DNA from: Pirellulaceae bacterium
Lineage (GTDB): Bacteria; Planctomycetota; Planctomycetia; Pirellulales; Pirellulaceae
Direction of reading: 5' to 3'
Assembly (NCBI GenBank): GCA_013002105.1
Contig: JABDKS010000890.1
Location: 1-45,231, forward strand
Length of the DNA stretch: 45,231 nt
The translations under genes and the position numbers were made by a program. Under the pieces are notes generated by a model. The model did not search any database. It had not been told where the DNA came from and worked only from the letters and a program-made list of their open reading frames with translations. How positions within the stretch are numbered: position 1 is the stretch's first letter; each line of letters starts with the position of its first letter. Positions 26,217 to 35,640 of the stretch are shown here, piece after piece.

Positions 26217-27896
26217 TCACTGGTCGCTCCGTGTTGTGATCTGGCGTTTTCGTTCCGTCTGCTCCGATTCAGCTAGTACATCGATCGCTTCTTTGGCAGC
26301 GTCCGCGAATGGCAGGAGGATGAGGTTGCATCCTTTTTCCTTTAACTTGGCGGCGTCCCGATCGTTGTGTGCGGTTGCTGCGATCGAGCCGGCATATCCA
26401 TAGCGTGAAAGCGCATGCAGTAGTGCCAGGTTGACCGAAAGCTGCGGCACCGAACTGACCACCCAACGCGTGTGGGAGAGCGGTAACGTTGAGGCAAACT
26501 CAGGATCTTCCGCGTCCCCATACACGACGGCATGATCCGACTGGCGCAGTCGATGCACCACGTCTGGATCGAAGTCCACGCCCAGCACACGGTGTCCTCG
26601 TTGGTTCAACTCTCGCGAAAGATGATTTCCGAATCGCCCCAAACCGAACACGATCGTGTCAAACCCTCGCGCCGGCTCCGTCGTGGTTTCCAATGCGACC
26701 TCACGGAATGGATTCTTTTTTTCGAACCGACCCAGGAACGGTGACAAAGAATCGTATAACCGTTGCGAGTAAAGGATCAGGTAGGTCGATAGTGTGATTG
26801 TGATCAAGCCGACCAGGGTGATCAGCGCCAATACTTCGCCCGTAATATGCCCTAGGCTTTTTCCCAAGGCACCAAGCATCAAGGAGAACTCGCTAATCTG
26901 CGCCACTGTCAATCCGGCCAAGAAACCGGTTCGTTTTCGATACCCCATCATTCCCATGATGACCATCACGATCAAAGGATTGCCGATCAGTACGAATAGC
27001 GACAGCGCCAGCGAGGGGATGAGTTGCGATTCGATCAGGCTGAGCTTGAGATGGGCTCCCAAATCGACAAAAAAGAACAGCAACAGAAAGTCGCGCATGC
27101 CGACCAGACGTGATCCGAGTGCTTCCCGGTGCGGCAACCCAGCCAGCGAAACGCCTGCCAAAAACGCACCCACTTCTTTGCTGAAACCGAGCCAGTCTCC
27201 GATCGCGGCCAAAGCGACTGCCCAGCCGATCGCCAGTGTGGTCAGTAATTCAGCCGAGCGAGCCGCATGACGAAACAACGTCGGTAAAACGTATCGCATC
27301 AGCAGACCGACGACGATCAACAGACCAATTCCCTTAACGACCACCAGGGCGATGCCCTGCATCCAATGGACGCCGGTACTCGCTCCAAATGCAGTCAACG
27401 CAATCATCACCAGCACGACCACCAAGTCCTGGACGATCAGAAAACCGACGGCGATACGGCCGTGCAACGAGTCGATTTCGCGTTTGTCAGACAAAAGTTT
27501 GACGATGATGATCGTGCTGGAGAAAGTCAGCGCGACGGCAACGTAGAGCGAGGCGATGTGCGAGAATCCCATCGCGATGCAAATCAGGTAGCCGATCACC
27601 GACGTGAACGTGACCTGCCCCAGACCGGTGGCCAAAGATACCGGCCCCATCGTGCGAATCACGTTCAAGTCGAGCTTCAAGCCGACAGTAAAAAGCAACA
27701 ATGCGATACCGGTTTTGGCCAGCAGGTCGATTTCACTGCCAATAGAAACCCATTTCAGCCCCGCCGGCCCGACCAAGATTCCCACTGCAATGAAGGCCAC
27801 GATCAGCGGTTGTTTGAGCAGGTGCGCAAACATGCCCAGGACCCCGGCGGCGGCCAGTAGCAGCGCAAACTCGTAGAAGACGTTACCGACTTCCAA
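26217..27896 (-). CDS. CPA2 cation:proton antiporter with TrkA-N domain
   Basis: The 559-residue protein has about 12 helices in residues 1-380 with the Na+/H+ exchanger fold (LIVAFIAVGILVGPAGL near the start, AVALTFSSTIIIVKLLSDKR, FLAGVSLAGLPHREALGSRL). A soluble RCK/TrkA-N domain follows from about residue 412 (FDTIVFGLGRFGNHLSREL, then VDFDPDVVHRLRQ). This is the KefB/KefC/YbaL plan, in which K+ or Na+ leaves in exchange for protons and nucleotide gates the RCK domain. It lies 30 bases after the intact Usp gene, third in an operon with that gene and the P-type ATPase. The substrate ion cannot be fixed. Confidence 0.9.
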   Translation of the reverse strand: MEVGNVFYEFALLLAAAGVLGMFAHLLKQPLIVAFIAVGILVGPAGLKWVSIGSEIDLLAKTGIALLLFTVGLKLDLNVIRTMGPVSLATGLGQVTFTSVIGYLICIAMGFSHIASLYVAVALTFSSTIIIVKLLSDKREIDSLHGRIAVGFLIVQDLVVVLVMIALTAFGASTGVHWMQGIALVVVKGIGLLIVVGLLMRYVLPTLFRHAARSAELLTTLAIGWAVALAAIGDWLGFSKEVGAFLAGVSLAGLPHREALGSRLVGMRDFLLLFFFVDLGAHLKLSLIESQLIPSLALSLFVLIGNPLIVMVIMGMMGYRKRTGFLAGLTVAQISEFSLMLGALGKSLGHITGEVLALITLVGLITITLSTYLILYSQRLYDSLSPFLGRFEKKNPFREVALETTTEPARGFDTIVFGLGRFGNHLSRELNQRGHRVLGVDFDPDVVHRLRQSDHAVVYGDAEDPEFASTLPLSHTRWVVSSVPQLSVNLALLHALSRYGYAGSIAATAHNDRDAAKLKEKGCNLILLPFADAAKEAIDVLAESEQTERKRQITTRSDQ

Positions 27897-27926
27897 TACT
27901 TCACTCCGGTCGCTTGTGATGAGGGC

Positions 27927-28856
27927 TTAGTCGAACTTGACGGGCGACTGAAATGCGTCGGGCTTGACGGTCAGCACCGAGCAATCGACTTCGTCCAAGA
28001 TTTTCTCGGCCGTGTTGCCAATGAAGAAGCCGGGAATGCCTGTCCGGCAAACGGTTCCCATCACCAGCAGATCGACTTTTTCTGATTTCGCCAGATCGGG
28101 GATCACGAACTCAGCAAGGCCCTTGACCATGTGGACTTTCGCAATGCCGTCGATGTGTTCCGCGATCAACGTGTTCAACAACTCGTGATGTTTACGCATC
28201 TCTTCCTGAAAGTAGCCTTGGATTTCCGGTTCCGTGAAACGACCTGGCCCGCGCAGCAACGATTCTCCGACCATTGTCCAAGCGTGTGCGACGTGCAGTT
28301 CCGCACTGTCCTGGTGTGCAAGCGACGCAGCGAGCTGCAGTATCAATGCGTTCAGAGCATTTCGAGAATCGTCAAACGGTTCGGGATCAACCGCAGCCAT
28401 GATTCGCAAAAACCGTTTCCGCTTCGTCGGCTTCATCACCCACAAGGGGCAGGGGCATTTACGCATCAGATGCAGTGACGTGCTGCCGAAAAGACGTTCT
28501 TTCAATCCACCATGGCCCTCGGCAGTCATGATCATCAAGTCATGTTTTTCAACGATCACTTCGCGAATGATTTCTAAAAAGGGCGTTCCGATCACGACCT
28601 TGGTCGAGACGCGCACACCCTCCTTTTTTACGGGGGCGACGACGTCCTTGAGCTGAGACTGATATTCTTTGATCACCAGGTCTTGCAACTCAATAGCGGG
28701 GCTGCCAGCCGCGGTGATCAGGCTCGTGCCGGTCAACTCACGTTCAACGCGAATGAACTTTAACCTTGCATGATTATTTTGGGCCAGCGAAGTAGCGCGG
28801 TCGAGCGTCGCCTGGTCACAGGGGTAGACGAGTAAGATGTTTTTGAAACGCTTCAT
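27927..28856 (-). CDS. Tandem universal stress protein (UspE-like)
   Basis: The 309-residue protein has two complete Usp domains. The first starts MKRFKNILLVYPCDQATLD and carries MTAEGHGGLKERLFGSTSLH and LMRKCPCPLWVMKP. The second carries LHVAHAWTMVGESLLRGPGR and MGTVCRTGIPGFFIGNTAEK before CSVLTVKP. UspE-type proteins support survival under stress and oxygen limitation. It lies 11 bases after the P-type ATPase stop and 30 bases before the antiporter, so stress control of ion transport is a natural inference. It is the only intact one of three similar copies between 25.4 and 32.8 kb. Confidence 0.92.
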   Translation of the reverse strand: MKRFKNILLVYPCDQATLDRATSLAQNNHARLKFIRVERELTGTSLITAAGSPAIELQDLVIKEYQSQLKDVVAPVKKEGVRVSTKVVIGTPFLEIIREVIVEKHDLMIMTAEGHGGLKERLFGSTSLHLMRKCPCPLWVMKPTKRKRFLRIMAAVDPEPFDDSRNALNALILQLAASLAHQDSAELHVAHAWTMVGESLLRGPGRFTEPEIQGYFQEEMRKHHELLNTLIAEHIDGIAKVHMVKGLAEFVIPDLAKSEKVDLLVMGTVCRTGIPGFFIGNTAEKILDEVDCSVLTVKPDAFQSPVKFD

Positions 28857-28867
28857 TGAATTGCTCG

Positions 28868-31633
28868 TTATTGTGACTTGGCTGACCCAGAATTCTCAAG
28901 TGAGCCGGCAATGCGTTTTCGCCGCACCCATTTCTCGAATCCAACGATCATATACGTCGCTATGCCGGTAAGCAGGATTCGCCACCATGCATCCCAGCCA
29001 ATCGGCGCGCTATGAAAGATGCGGTTCATGATCGGCACGTACGTGAACGCGAGTTGTAGCACCACCATGGCGGCGACCCCGAGACCAATCCAGCGATTCG
29101 ACAACAACCCGAGCTCGAACATCGATTTCGTGAGCGATCGGCAGTTGAACAGATAAAATAATTCGACCATCACGAAGACGTTTACGGCAACGGTGCGGGC
29201 AACGATTTCGCTGTAACCTTGTCCAATCGCCCACTCGAAAGCCCCAAAAGCACCTATCAGCATGACGACCGAGACGAGAACAATTCGGCCAATTAACTCA
29301 GTGGTCAGGATCGGTGCTCGCGGATCACGGGGCGGCCGAGTCATGATGTCGTCTTCCTTGGGCTCAAAGGCGAGCATCAAGCCCAACAAGACAGCGGTGG
29401 TCATGTTGATCCACAGAATCTGAACGGGCAGAATCGGCAACGCCACCCCAGCGAAGATTGCGGCCAGAATCACGAATCCCTCGCCCATGTTTGTCGGCAG
29501 GGTCCAAACGATGAACTTCGTCAGATTGTCGAACACGCCACGACCTTCTTCGACCGCTGCTTCAATCGTCGCGAAATTGTCGTCCGTCAGCACCATATCG
29601 GCTGCTTCCTTGGCGACTTCGGTGCCACCGATCCCCATCGCCACACCGATGTCGGCCTGTTTCAGTGCTGGTGCATCGTTGACGCCGTCACCGGTCATGG
29701 CCACGACGTGGCCGTGTGCCTGTAAGGCACGAACGAGCCGCAGTTTCAACTCCGGTGTCGCTCGTGCGAACACCGCGACTTGATCGGCAATCTCGATTAG
29801 TGCTTGATCGGTTGTTTCGGCAAGATCGCGAGCCGTCTTGACCTCCGGCGTCGATGAGGTGCCCGTGTGTGCAGTACCAGGGTCCATTCCATCAAGTCCG
29901 AGTTTTTGTGCAATCGCGTGGGCCGTCTTGGCATGATCGCCGGTGATCATTTTCACGCGGACGCCTGCGGTCTGGCAGGCTTTGATCGCGGCCACCGCTT
30001 CGGCGCGCGGGGGATCAATCATGCCCTGCAATCCGTAAAAGACCAGTTCGCCAATGTCCTCGTGCGTGATATCGCTGGTCGCCTGGGACACTACTTTACC
30101 GGCGAAGGCCAACACCCGCAGTCCTTCGGCCGCCATCGCTTCGACCTGACGATGAACCATGTCGATGTCGGTCGGACAGGTTTCTCCCGACACCGTCAAC
30201 ACAACAGGGCATTTTGAAAGGACCGTTTCAACCGCACCCTTCACATACAACTGCCGCCCTTGATCCGACACGCTATCGTGCAAAGTTGCCATGTACTGGT
30301 GCTGCGACTCGAACGGAATGGTGTCCAGGCGAGCCGATTCCTCGTCGACCTGCTTGCGATTGAAGCCTGCTTTGCCGGCGACGGTGATCAAGGCACCTTC
30401 GGTTGGATCGCCTTGCACTTGCCAGTTGGAATCCGCGTGCACCACCTGCGAATCGTTGCACATCAATCCCGCCAGTAGACAATGACGCGCCGCCGCATTG
30501 GCCAAGACTTGTTGAGGATTGTCGCCGGAGGATTGAATCTGCCCGCTCGGGTCGTAGCCGCTGCCGGAGGCTGTAAACACCTGTCCGTCCGCCCAGATCT
30601 CACGAACCGTCATCTGATTCACGGTCAGCGTGCCGGTTTTGTCCGAACAGATCACGGTGGTGCCACCAAGTGTTTCCACGGCGGGCAGTTTGCGAATGAT
30701 CGCGCGGCGGCGGGCCATGCGGGCGACGCCAATTGCCAGCGTGATCGTCACTGCGGCTGGTAATCCTTCTGGTATCGCGCCCACCGCTAGGGCGACAGCA
30801 GCCATGAACATCTCGAATTTGGCTTGCCCACGATACACACCAACGGCAAACGTGACGGCCGCCAATAGCAAGATCACCACCAGCAGCACGCGACTAAATT
30901 TGGCGATCTTTCGCGTCAGCGGTGTTTCCAGTACATCGGCTAACGAGATCAGTTCGGAAATGCGGCCGACTTCGGTCTTCGCTCCGGTCGCGACCACGAC
31001 ACCGCGGCCCTGACCGTAAGTCACCAAGGTGGATGCATACGACATGTTGCGGCGTTCAGCCAAAGGCGTTTCCAATGCCAGTTCAATCGCCTTTTTTTCG
31101 ACCGGCACTGACTCGCCCGTTAGGGCCGACTCGTCCACCTGCAGGTCTCGCGATCGCAATAGCCGCAGATCCGCGGGAACCTTGTCGCCGGACTGCAACA
31201 ACACCAAGTCACCGGGCACCAATTCGGTCGACGCTACGTTCCGAGTTTCTCCAGCGCGAACCACTCGGGCTTCGGTCAGCGTTGTCTTGGCCAGGGCTTC
31301 CAATGCTTTGGCTGCTTTCGATTCCTGCAGATAGCCAATGACGGCATTGACCAGCACAACACCAAAGATCACGGACGCATCTACCCACTCATCCAAGAAA
31401 GCGGTGATCACCGCAGCCGTCATCAGGATGTACAGCAGCGGCTGATGAAACTGCAACAGGAAACGAGTCAGTGCACCATGACCACGGCGAAGTGGAATCG
31501 CATTGGGACCAAAGTGCTGTTGGCGTGCTTCGACCTCAAACCGATCCAGCCCCTTGTCCGAGTCGCTAGTCAGTAATCGGACCGCTTCATCGGCGGGGGT
31601 GTGATGCCACAATCGTTCAATCAGTGTTTCCAT
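28868..31633 (-). CDS. P2-type cation-transporting ATPase
   Basis: The ATG at 31633 gives 921 residues beginning with the cation ATPase N-terminal domain (ADEAVRLLTSDSDKGL). Upstream codons are not conserved-looking. The catalytic motifs are intact: LTGES (171-175), ICSDKTGTLT with Asp331, and TGDGVNDAPALKQADIGVA. The fourth helix has PEGLP (288-292) as in Ca2+ pumps. The fifth has TNMGE, retaining the Asn and Glu ligands. The sixth reads WINMTTAVLLGLMLAFEP, where SERCA has NLVTD, so the key Asp is Ala. Ion specificity is therefore uncertain; Ca2+, Na+ or another cation is possible. It is first in an operon with a Usp gene and a CPA2 antiporter. Confidence 0.92.
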   Translation of the reverse strand: METLIERLWHHTPADEAVRLLTSDSDKGLDRFEVEARQQHFGPNAIPLRRGHGALTRFLLQFHQPLLYILMTAAVITAFLDEWVDASVIFGVVLVNAVIGYLQESKAAKALEALAKTTLTEARVVRAGETRNVASTELVPGDLVLLQSGDKVPADLRLLRSRDLQVDESALTGESVPVEKKAIELALETPLAERRNMSYASTLVTYGQGRGVVVATGAKTEVGRISELISLADVLETPLTRKIAKFSRVLLVVILLLAAVTFAVGVYRGQAKFEMFMAAVALAVGAIPEGLPAAVTITLAIGVARMARRRAIIRKLPAVETLGGTTVICSDKTGTLTVNQMTVREIWADGQVFTASGSGYDPSGQIQSSGDNPQQVLANAAARHCLLAGLMCNDSQVVHADSNWQVQGDPTEGALITVAGKAGFNRKQVDEESARLDTIPFESQHQYMATLHDSVSDQGRQLYVKGAVETVLSKCPVVLTVSGETCPTDIDMVHRQVEAMAAEGLRVLAFAGKVVSQATSDITHEDIGELVFYGLQGMIDPPRAEAVAAIKACQTAGVRVKMITGDHAKTAHAIAQKLGLDGMDPGTAHTGTSSTPEVKTARDLAETTDQALIEIADQVAVFARATPELKLRLVRALQAHGHVVAMTGDGVNDAPALKQADIGVAMGIGGTEVAKEAADMVLTDDNFATIEAAVEEGRGVFDNLTKFIVWTLPTNMGEGFVILAAIFAGVALPILPVQILWINMTTAVLLGLMLAFEPKEDDIMTRPPRDPRAPILTTELIGRIVLVSVVMLIGAFGAFEWAIGQGYSEIVARTVAVNVFVMVELFYLFNCRSLTKSMFELGLLSNRWIGLGVAAMVVLQLAFTYVPIMNRIFHSAPIGWDAWWRILLTGIATYMIVGFEKWVRRKRIAGSLENSGSAKSQ

Positions 31634-31779
31634 TGGTCCGCTTTCGAGTACCTGCGCCGCAATGCAGTCCCAGATCCAGTGTGCGACACAACACATGCGC
31701 CGAATCCGCACATGCGACCGTGCGGCAACTCACCAGCCGCGAGACGCCAGCAATTGGTAATTGAGTCTTCCAATGCGAG

Positions 31780-32712
31780 TCAGTTTTCCATCTGAATAGG
31801 GCAAACGAAGTCAGATGGTTTCAAGGCGAGTACCGAACAAGTGAGTTGATTGAGTATTTGCTCGGCTGTGTTGCCCATGACCATTCCGGAAACTCCGGAA
31901 CGCCCGACCGTTCCCATAACAACCAAATCAACGTCTTGATGGTCAACAAAACTTGAAATTGCCGCAGCGGTGTTTCCTTTAATCAGGTGGACGTTTTTGT
32001 CGTTCAGGCCGCTTCCATGCTTCGCCAAGAATTTTTCCAACTGAGTTTCGACTTGATGTTGACTTGATTGAACCATCTCGGCGAAGGAGTCTGGATCCAT
32101 ACGATGTTTTAGCATCGGTTCATTCCAAACCGACCAAGCGTGAACGATCGAGTAGTATCCACCGTGGTAATGGCTAATGTTTCGCGATAACTCAAGCACT
32201 TTGTCGTTGGTCTCGACGTCGCGAGGGTCGTCTGTCGCCGTATCAACGCAGCCAAGGACGTGTTGGAACTGGACCCGCGACGGCGTGACCAGCCAAACAG
32301 CACAGGGGCACTTACGCATTAACCGCATACCGGTATTGCCAAAGAATCCCTAGCCTCCACTTTCCCTGCCCTTGTGAATCCGTAGTACCAAGTCGTGTTC
32401 ACAACGCAGGACCTCGCGAATGATCTCCACCGAGGTTTTCCCCTGCAGCACTCTCGTTTCGACGTCGACCCCCTTTGCCCGGATTTTTGCTTCCATCGCA
32501 TCGAGCTTCTCTTGTTTTTCTTGACCCATCAACTCACGCATGTGCTCGTGGTCTTTCAAGGTAAGCCTGACGGTCCAAGGAAAGTCTGGGACCACGTCCA
32601 CAATCTTCAGTGACGCGCCATTGTGCATGGCGATCTCAACCGCTTCGTCAACGATTGGGTGCTCACCCCATCGAGTGTCGGTCGCGACGAGTATGTTTTT
32701 AAATCGTTTCAT
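31780..32712 (-). pseudogene. Tandem universal stress protein broken by one in-frame amber codon
   Basis: Two halves lie in the same frame. The first starts at 32712 (MKRFKNILVATDTRWGEHP) and stops at a TAG at 32352-32350, codon 121. Translation then continues without a frame change as GFFGNTGMRLMRKCPCAVWL and a complete second Usp domain (VMGTVGRSGVSGMVMGNTAE, CSVLALKP), ending at 31780. The total of 310 codons equals the intact paralogue at 27927 (309). The context GGC-TAG-GGA-TTC suggests AAG (Lys) mutated to TAG, giving KGFFGNTG in the ancestor. It may be a recent nonsense mutation, a sequencing error or a readthrough site. An internal ATG at 32328 could start the second half. Confidence 0.82.
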
Positions 32713-33029
32713 AGTGAATCGCTAAAAGTCATTCCCATTTGGCGGGTCACTTGCTCGGTCAATCATGGCAAGATTTCGACCGCTACCGGAAACTTTTTTT
32801 CCAGTTGTCGGCTGCGTCCGATGCACGAACAAAAGCTGTGTTTCGATGAACGCTGCCTCGATAGAATATCGGTCCTGCTTGAGCCAAAAAACAATGTTTC
32901 CATCTGGAAGCAAACGCCGCGCCAACGTGATCGAAAGTCGAGCGCTGACGGCCATGCAGCATGGTGTCACCAAAGACAGCGTGTCGTTGCTGATCGGATC
33001 GCGGCTCTTGAAATCTTGTGGGAGCAGAT
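32713..33029. other. Gap of 317 bases upstream of the broken Usp gene
   Basis: It lies between the end of the DUF2238 gene and the start of the broken Usp gene, both on the minus strand. No supported gene. I looked for a sigma-54 box on the minus strand and found only pairs with wrong spacing. There is a T8 run in the 32798-32808 area without a convincing stem. Confidence 0.35.
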
Positions 33030-33719
33030 TCAGGGAGGGGATCGTCGCGAGAAGAGCGCTGGATTTGCGTCAATGAATCGCTGAATCCATTGCTGGACGA
33101 TTGACGTTTCGCCTCGCTTCATAAACCGATACCCAATTGCTGAAACGATGAGTGCGCCGAAGGCGTTTACGGTCAGATCCCACATGGTGTCGGTCTTGCC
33201 CGAGGAATCGCCCAGCATCGGTTTCTGCATGTTCATGCCGAAAAATTGGTCCATCGCGAACTCGAACACCTCCCACAGTGAACCGATGGCAACGGCAAAA
33301 CAGAAAGCAAAAAACGCTACGAAGCCGGGCCGCATGTCGAGGTCAATCCGGGGGTTTTTGTTCAGTACATAGACAAGCAAGACGCCAAAAACCCCCAGCA
33401 GCCCGCCCGAGGTCGTGTGTAGCATCAGGTCCCACCACCAAAACCGACCGTAGTAGTCACGCGATTCACCCAGGAAGAGAGCCGCGAAAATAAACGCGAT
33501 GGTCAGTAACTCGAATTCAGGCGGTACTTGAATCTGGGCCCGCCGAGAAACAACCGACGGCAGCATCGTTAACATCAGAATGCCCGTGACGATGACGACA
33601 TTTAACCAATGGCGTTCGTACACTTCCAATGCAAGCCCCGCCAGGATGAGTCCTTGCAGGATCATCGCTACCGAAAACTTGAAACGGCGCCGCTGAGAAG
33701 TGTCTGAATGGGGTTCCAT
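33030..33719 (-). CDS. DUF2238 (YjdF-like) membrane protein
   Basis: Starting at the ATG at 33719 the product has 229 residues; a TTG at 33740 is possible but less likely. Six hydrophobic segments are visible. The family signature is present: FWWWDLMLHTTSGGLLGVFG, FFAFCFAVAIGSLWEVFEFA, then TDTMWDLTVNAFGALIVSAI. Conserved His, Asp, Glu and Trp residues lie within or near helices, suggesting a membrane enzyme or ligand site; E. coli YjdF is of unknown function. It stands apart from its neighbours by about 300 bases on one side and 460 on the other. Confidence 0.85.
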   Translation of the reverse strand: MEPHSDTSQRRRFKFSVAMILQGLILAGLALEVYERHWLNVVIVTGILMLTMLPSVVSRRAQIQVPPEFELLTIAFIFAALFLGESRDYYGRFWWWDLMLHTTSGGLLGVFGVLLVYVLNKNPRIDLDMRPGFVAFFAFCFAVAIGSLWEVFEFAMDQFFGMNMQKPMLGDSSGKTDTMWDLTVNAFGALIVSAIGYRFMKRGETSIVQQWIQRFIDANPALFSRRSPP

Positions 33720-34178
33720 GGATACCCATTTTACAGGCAACTACCTGGTCGCATGTCGGCTTGGAATTCGAGCAACGCACAGAATATCGACCAAGAAACA
33801 GACGGCTCCCTTGGTCGATGAAAAACTCCAAGCAGAGAGTCGTCACGAGAGGTATTGCTTTCGCTGTACAAGAGCCCGTGTCTGCGATCGTCATCGGCCG
33901 TCAGACGCGGGTTTTTCCTTGCTTTCTTGCCATTGGAAGTGCAGGCGTACACAAACGTCTCCGAGCTACATTTGAAGCGGGATCCGTTTCGATCTCAATA
34001 TTGGTTGTGAAAACGTAGAAGTTTGACAAGAAACTTGCCGCAAGGACATTCGATTGTCCGCGCTGGTGACTGGGTCATTACGCAAATAACCGCGAGTCCA
34101 ACTGTGAGAGTGATGCTTTGATCATGGATGTGGTCTTATCGTGGGTCACGGGCTGTCCTGGCCAACGAGGAATCTGCA
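33720..34178. other. Gap of about 460 bases between DUF2238 and the ATP-grasp cluster
   Basis: No gene, RNA or repeat is recognised. It should contain the end of the ATP-grasp operon transcript and the promoter of the DUF2238 gene. No stem followed by a T-run is obvious after 34179 on the minus strand. Confidence 0.35.
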
Positions 34179-35222
34179 CTACAACGTACACATATCGACG
34201 TTGTCGAAGTTACGTCCGTAGAAGTTCATGTACTCGACTTTTCTTTCAATCGCTTCAACGATCGTATTCGAAAAATTGACCTTCTCGAACTGCTGCGCGC
34301 TGCCGAGCCCACCGGGGCTGAATACGTTAATCTCCATCAACTTGTCGCCGACAATGTCCAGGCCCACCAGGAACATTCCGTCCTGCACAAGTTTTGGTCG
34401 CACGATCTCCGCAATATGCAATTCCGTCGGACCAATTTCTGCGGCAGCTTTGCTGCCGCCTGCGTGGATGTTGCTGCGCATATCGTCGCCTTTTCTGACC
34501 CGGCGGAATGCAGCGTATTTTCCTTTCATCCGCAGTGGTCTGCCGTTCATCACAAACAACCGCGTGTCGCCTGCCTCGGCGGCCGGCAGATACTCCTGTG
34601 CAATCACAAAACCGTCTCGGCTGACTGCGTCAATCATCTGATTCAAGTTGGGGATGTCTTCCTTGCGGACCAGGAAGACGCTCGCGCCCCCGGAACCCTG
34701 AAGCGGTTTGATGACCATCGTTCCCTCTTCCCTTGCAAAGTGTTTGATTTCGTCGCGGTCGCGAGTGATCAAAGTTCTTGGACGAACCGCCTCTGGGAAC
34801 AGTTGAAAGTACATCTTGCTGGACGCCGTCGCGAGTCTGTTTGGATCGCTTAACACGATCACGCCGTTTCGCATGGCAACGCGAGCGAATTCGGTTGCCG
34901 CCGTGCTGGCCCAAGGGCGTTTGAGGTAGTCGTCCGATGGAACGTTGCGCATGACCAGAGCGTCAAGATCGTCAACGGTAACACGCCGCTTGACGGCATT
35001 CTTGCCTTTTAAATCCGCCGTATAGCTGTCCGAACTGCTGTACTTTGACTTGGGAACCGATGTCGCCCGGGCGTGGATCCTATCGTCAGGATCGTAGGCC
35101 AAATCGCCTACGCCGATCGTCCACACTTCGTGGCCACGATTCACTGCCGCTTGGCCAAGACGGCTGGTCGTGAACTTGCCTTCTTCCGTCGCGACATCGT
35201 TGACAATAAATCCAATTTTCAT
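34179..35222 (-). CDS. GSHB-like ATP-grasp ligase, paralogue 1
   Basis: The 347-residue enzyme starts at the ATG at 35222 with a Shine-Dalgarno (AAGGAA). It has an N-terminal glutathione-synthetase-like domain (MKIGFIVNDVATEEGKFTTS; LAYDPDDRIHARA) and an ATP-grasp domain with the nucleotide-binding lysine in VIKPLQGSGGASVFLV (Lys172), the adenine-contact Glu210 (IAQEYLPAA) and metal ligands in VGLDIVGDKLMEINVFSPGG (Asp289, Glu297, Asn299). ATP-grasp enzymes join a carboxylate to an amine through an acyl phosphate. The order MEIN-V-FSPGG mirrors MEINVTSPTG in glutathione synthetase. It is the last of five genes in the ligase/peptidase operon. Substrates unknown. Confidence 0.9.
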   Translation of the reverse strand: MKIGFIVNDVATEEGKFTTSRLGQAAVNRGHEVWTIGVGDLAYDPDDRIHARATSVPKSKYSSSDSYTADLKGKNAVKRRVTVDDLDALVMRNVPSDDYLKRPWASTAATEFARVAMRNGVIVLSDPNRLATASSKMYFQLFPEAVRPRTLITRDRDEIKHFAREEGTMVIKPLQGSGGASVFLVRKEDIPNLNQMIDAVSRDGFVIAQEYLPAAEAGDTRLFVMNGRPLRMKGKYAAFRRVRKGDDMRSNIHAGGSKAAAEIGPTELHIAEIVRPKLVQDGMFLVGLDIVGDKLMEINVFSPGGLGSAQQFEKVNFSNTIVEAIERKVEYMNFYGRNFDNVDMCTL

Positions 35223-35640
35223 ATTCCGTTCCTTATCATCGGTTGCAAAGTCTCAATGTCCCCAAGTGAAAGCTTCGATGAGGTCAATCCATGGGCAGGC
35301 GACTGATTTGGATGCGTGCTGATCCCATCACGACAGCGGCGCGCCGGGTCTGACGTCCGAGACGCATGGATCGTGATTCTGACCAATCAACGCCACGTCT
35401 GCAATTGCAACGGCCAAAACACTCGCCGCACATTCGAGCCAAGCAAATCATGCGTTGAACATAGGGCGGACAAATCCACCAAGGGCCTCGGTTTTTGATT
35501 CACCGCCGGGCGACCGCACACAGCAGTCGCAGCAATCCGCGATAGCCATTTCGTATTCACGCAGTTCGCCAACATGCGCCGCTTTTGAACGGCATAACAT
35601 GCAGTCGAGTCGGACAGAATAGCCGCCATCAGCGAATGAC
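35223..35640. other. Gap of 418 bases inside the ATP-grasp operon
   Basis: Unusually long spacing separates paralogues 1 and 2. A minus-strand frame from 35653 is open over much of it, but the product has no motif and opens inside the next gene. No promoter, terminator stem or repeat is convincing. The spacing raises the possibility that paralogue 1 has its own promoter or that a gene was lost here. Confidence 0.4.
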
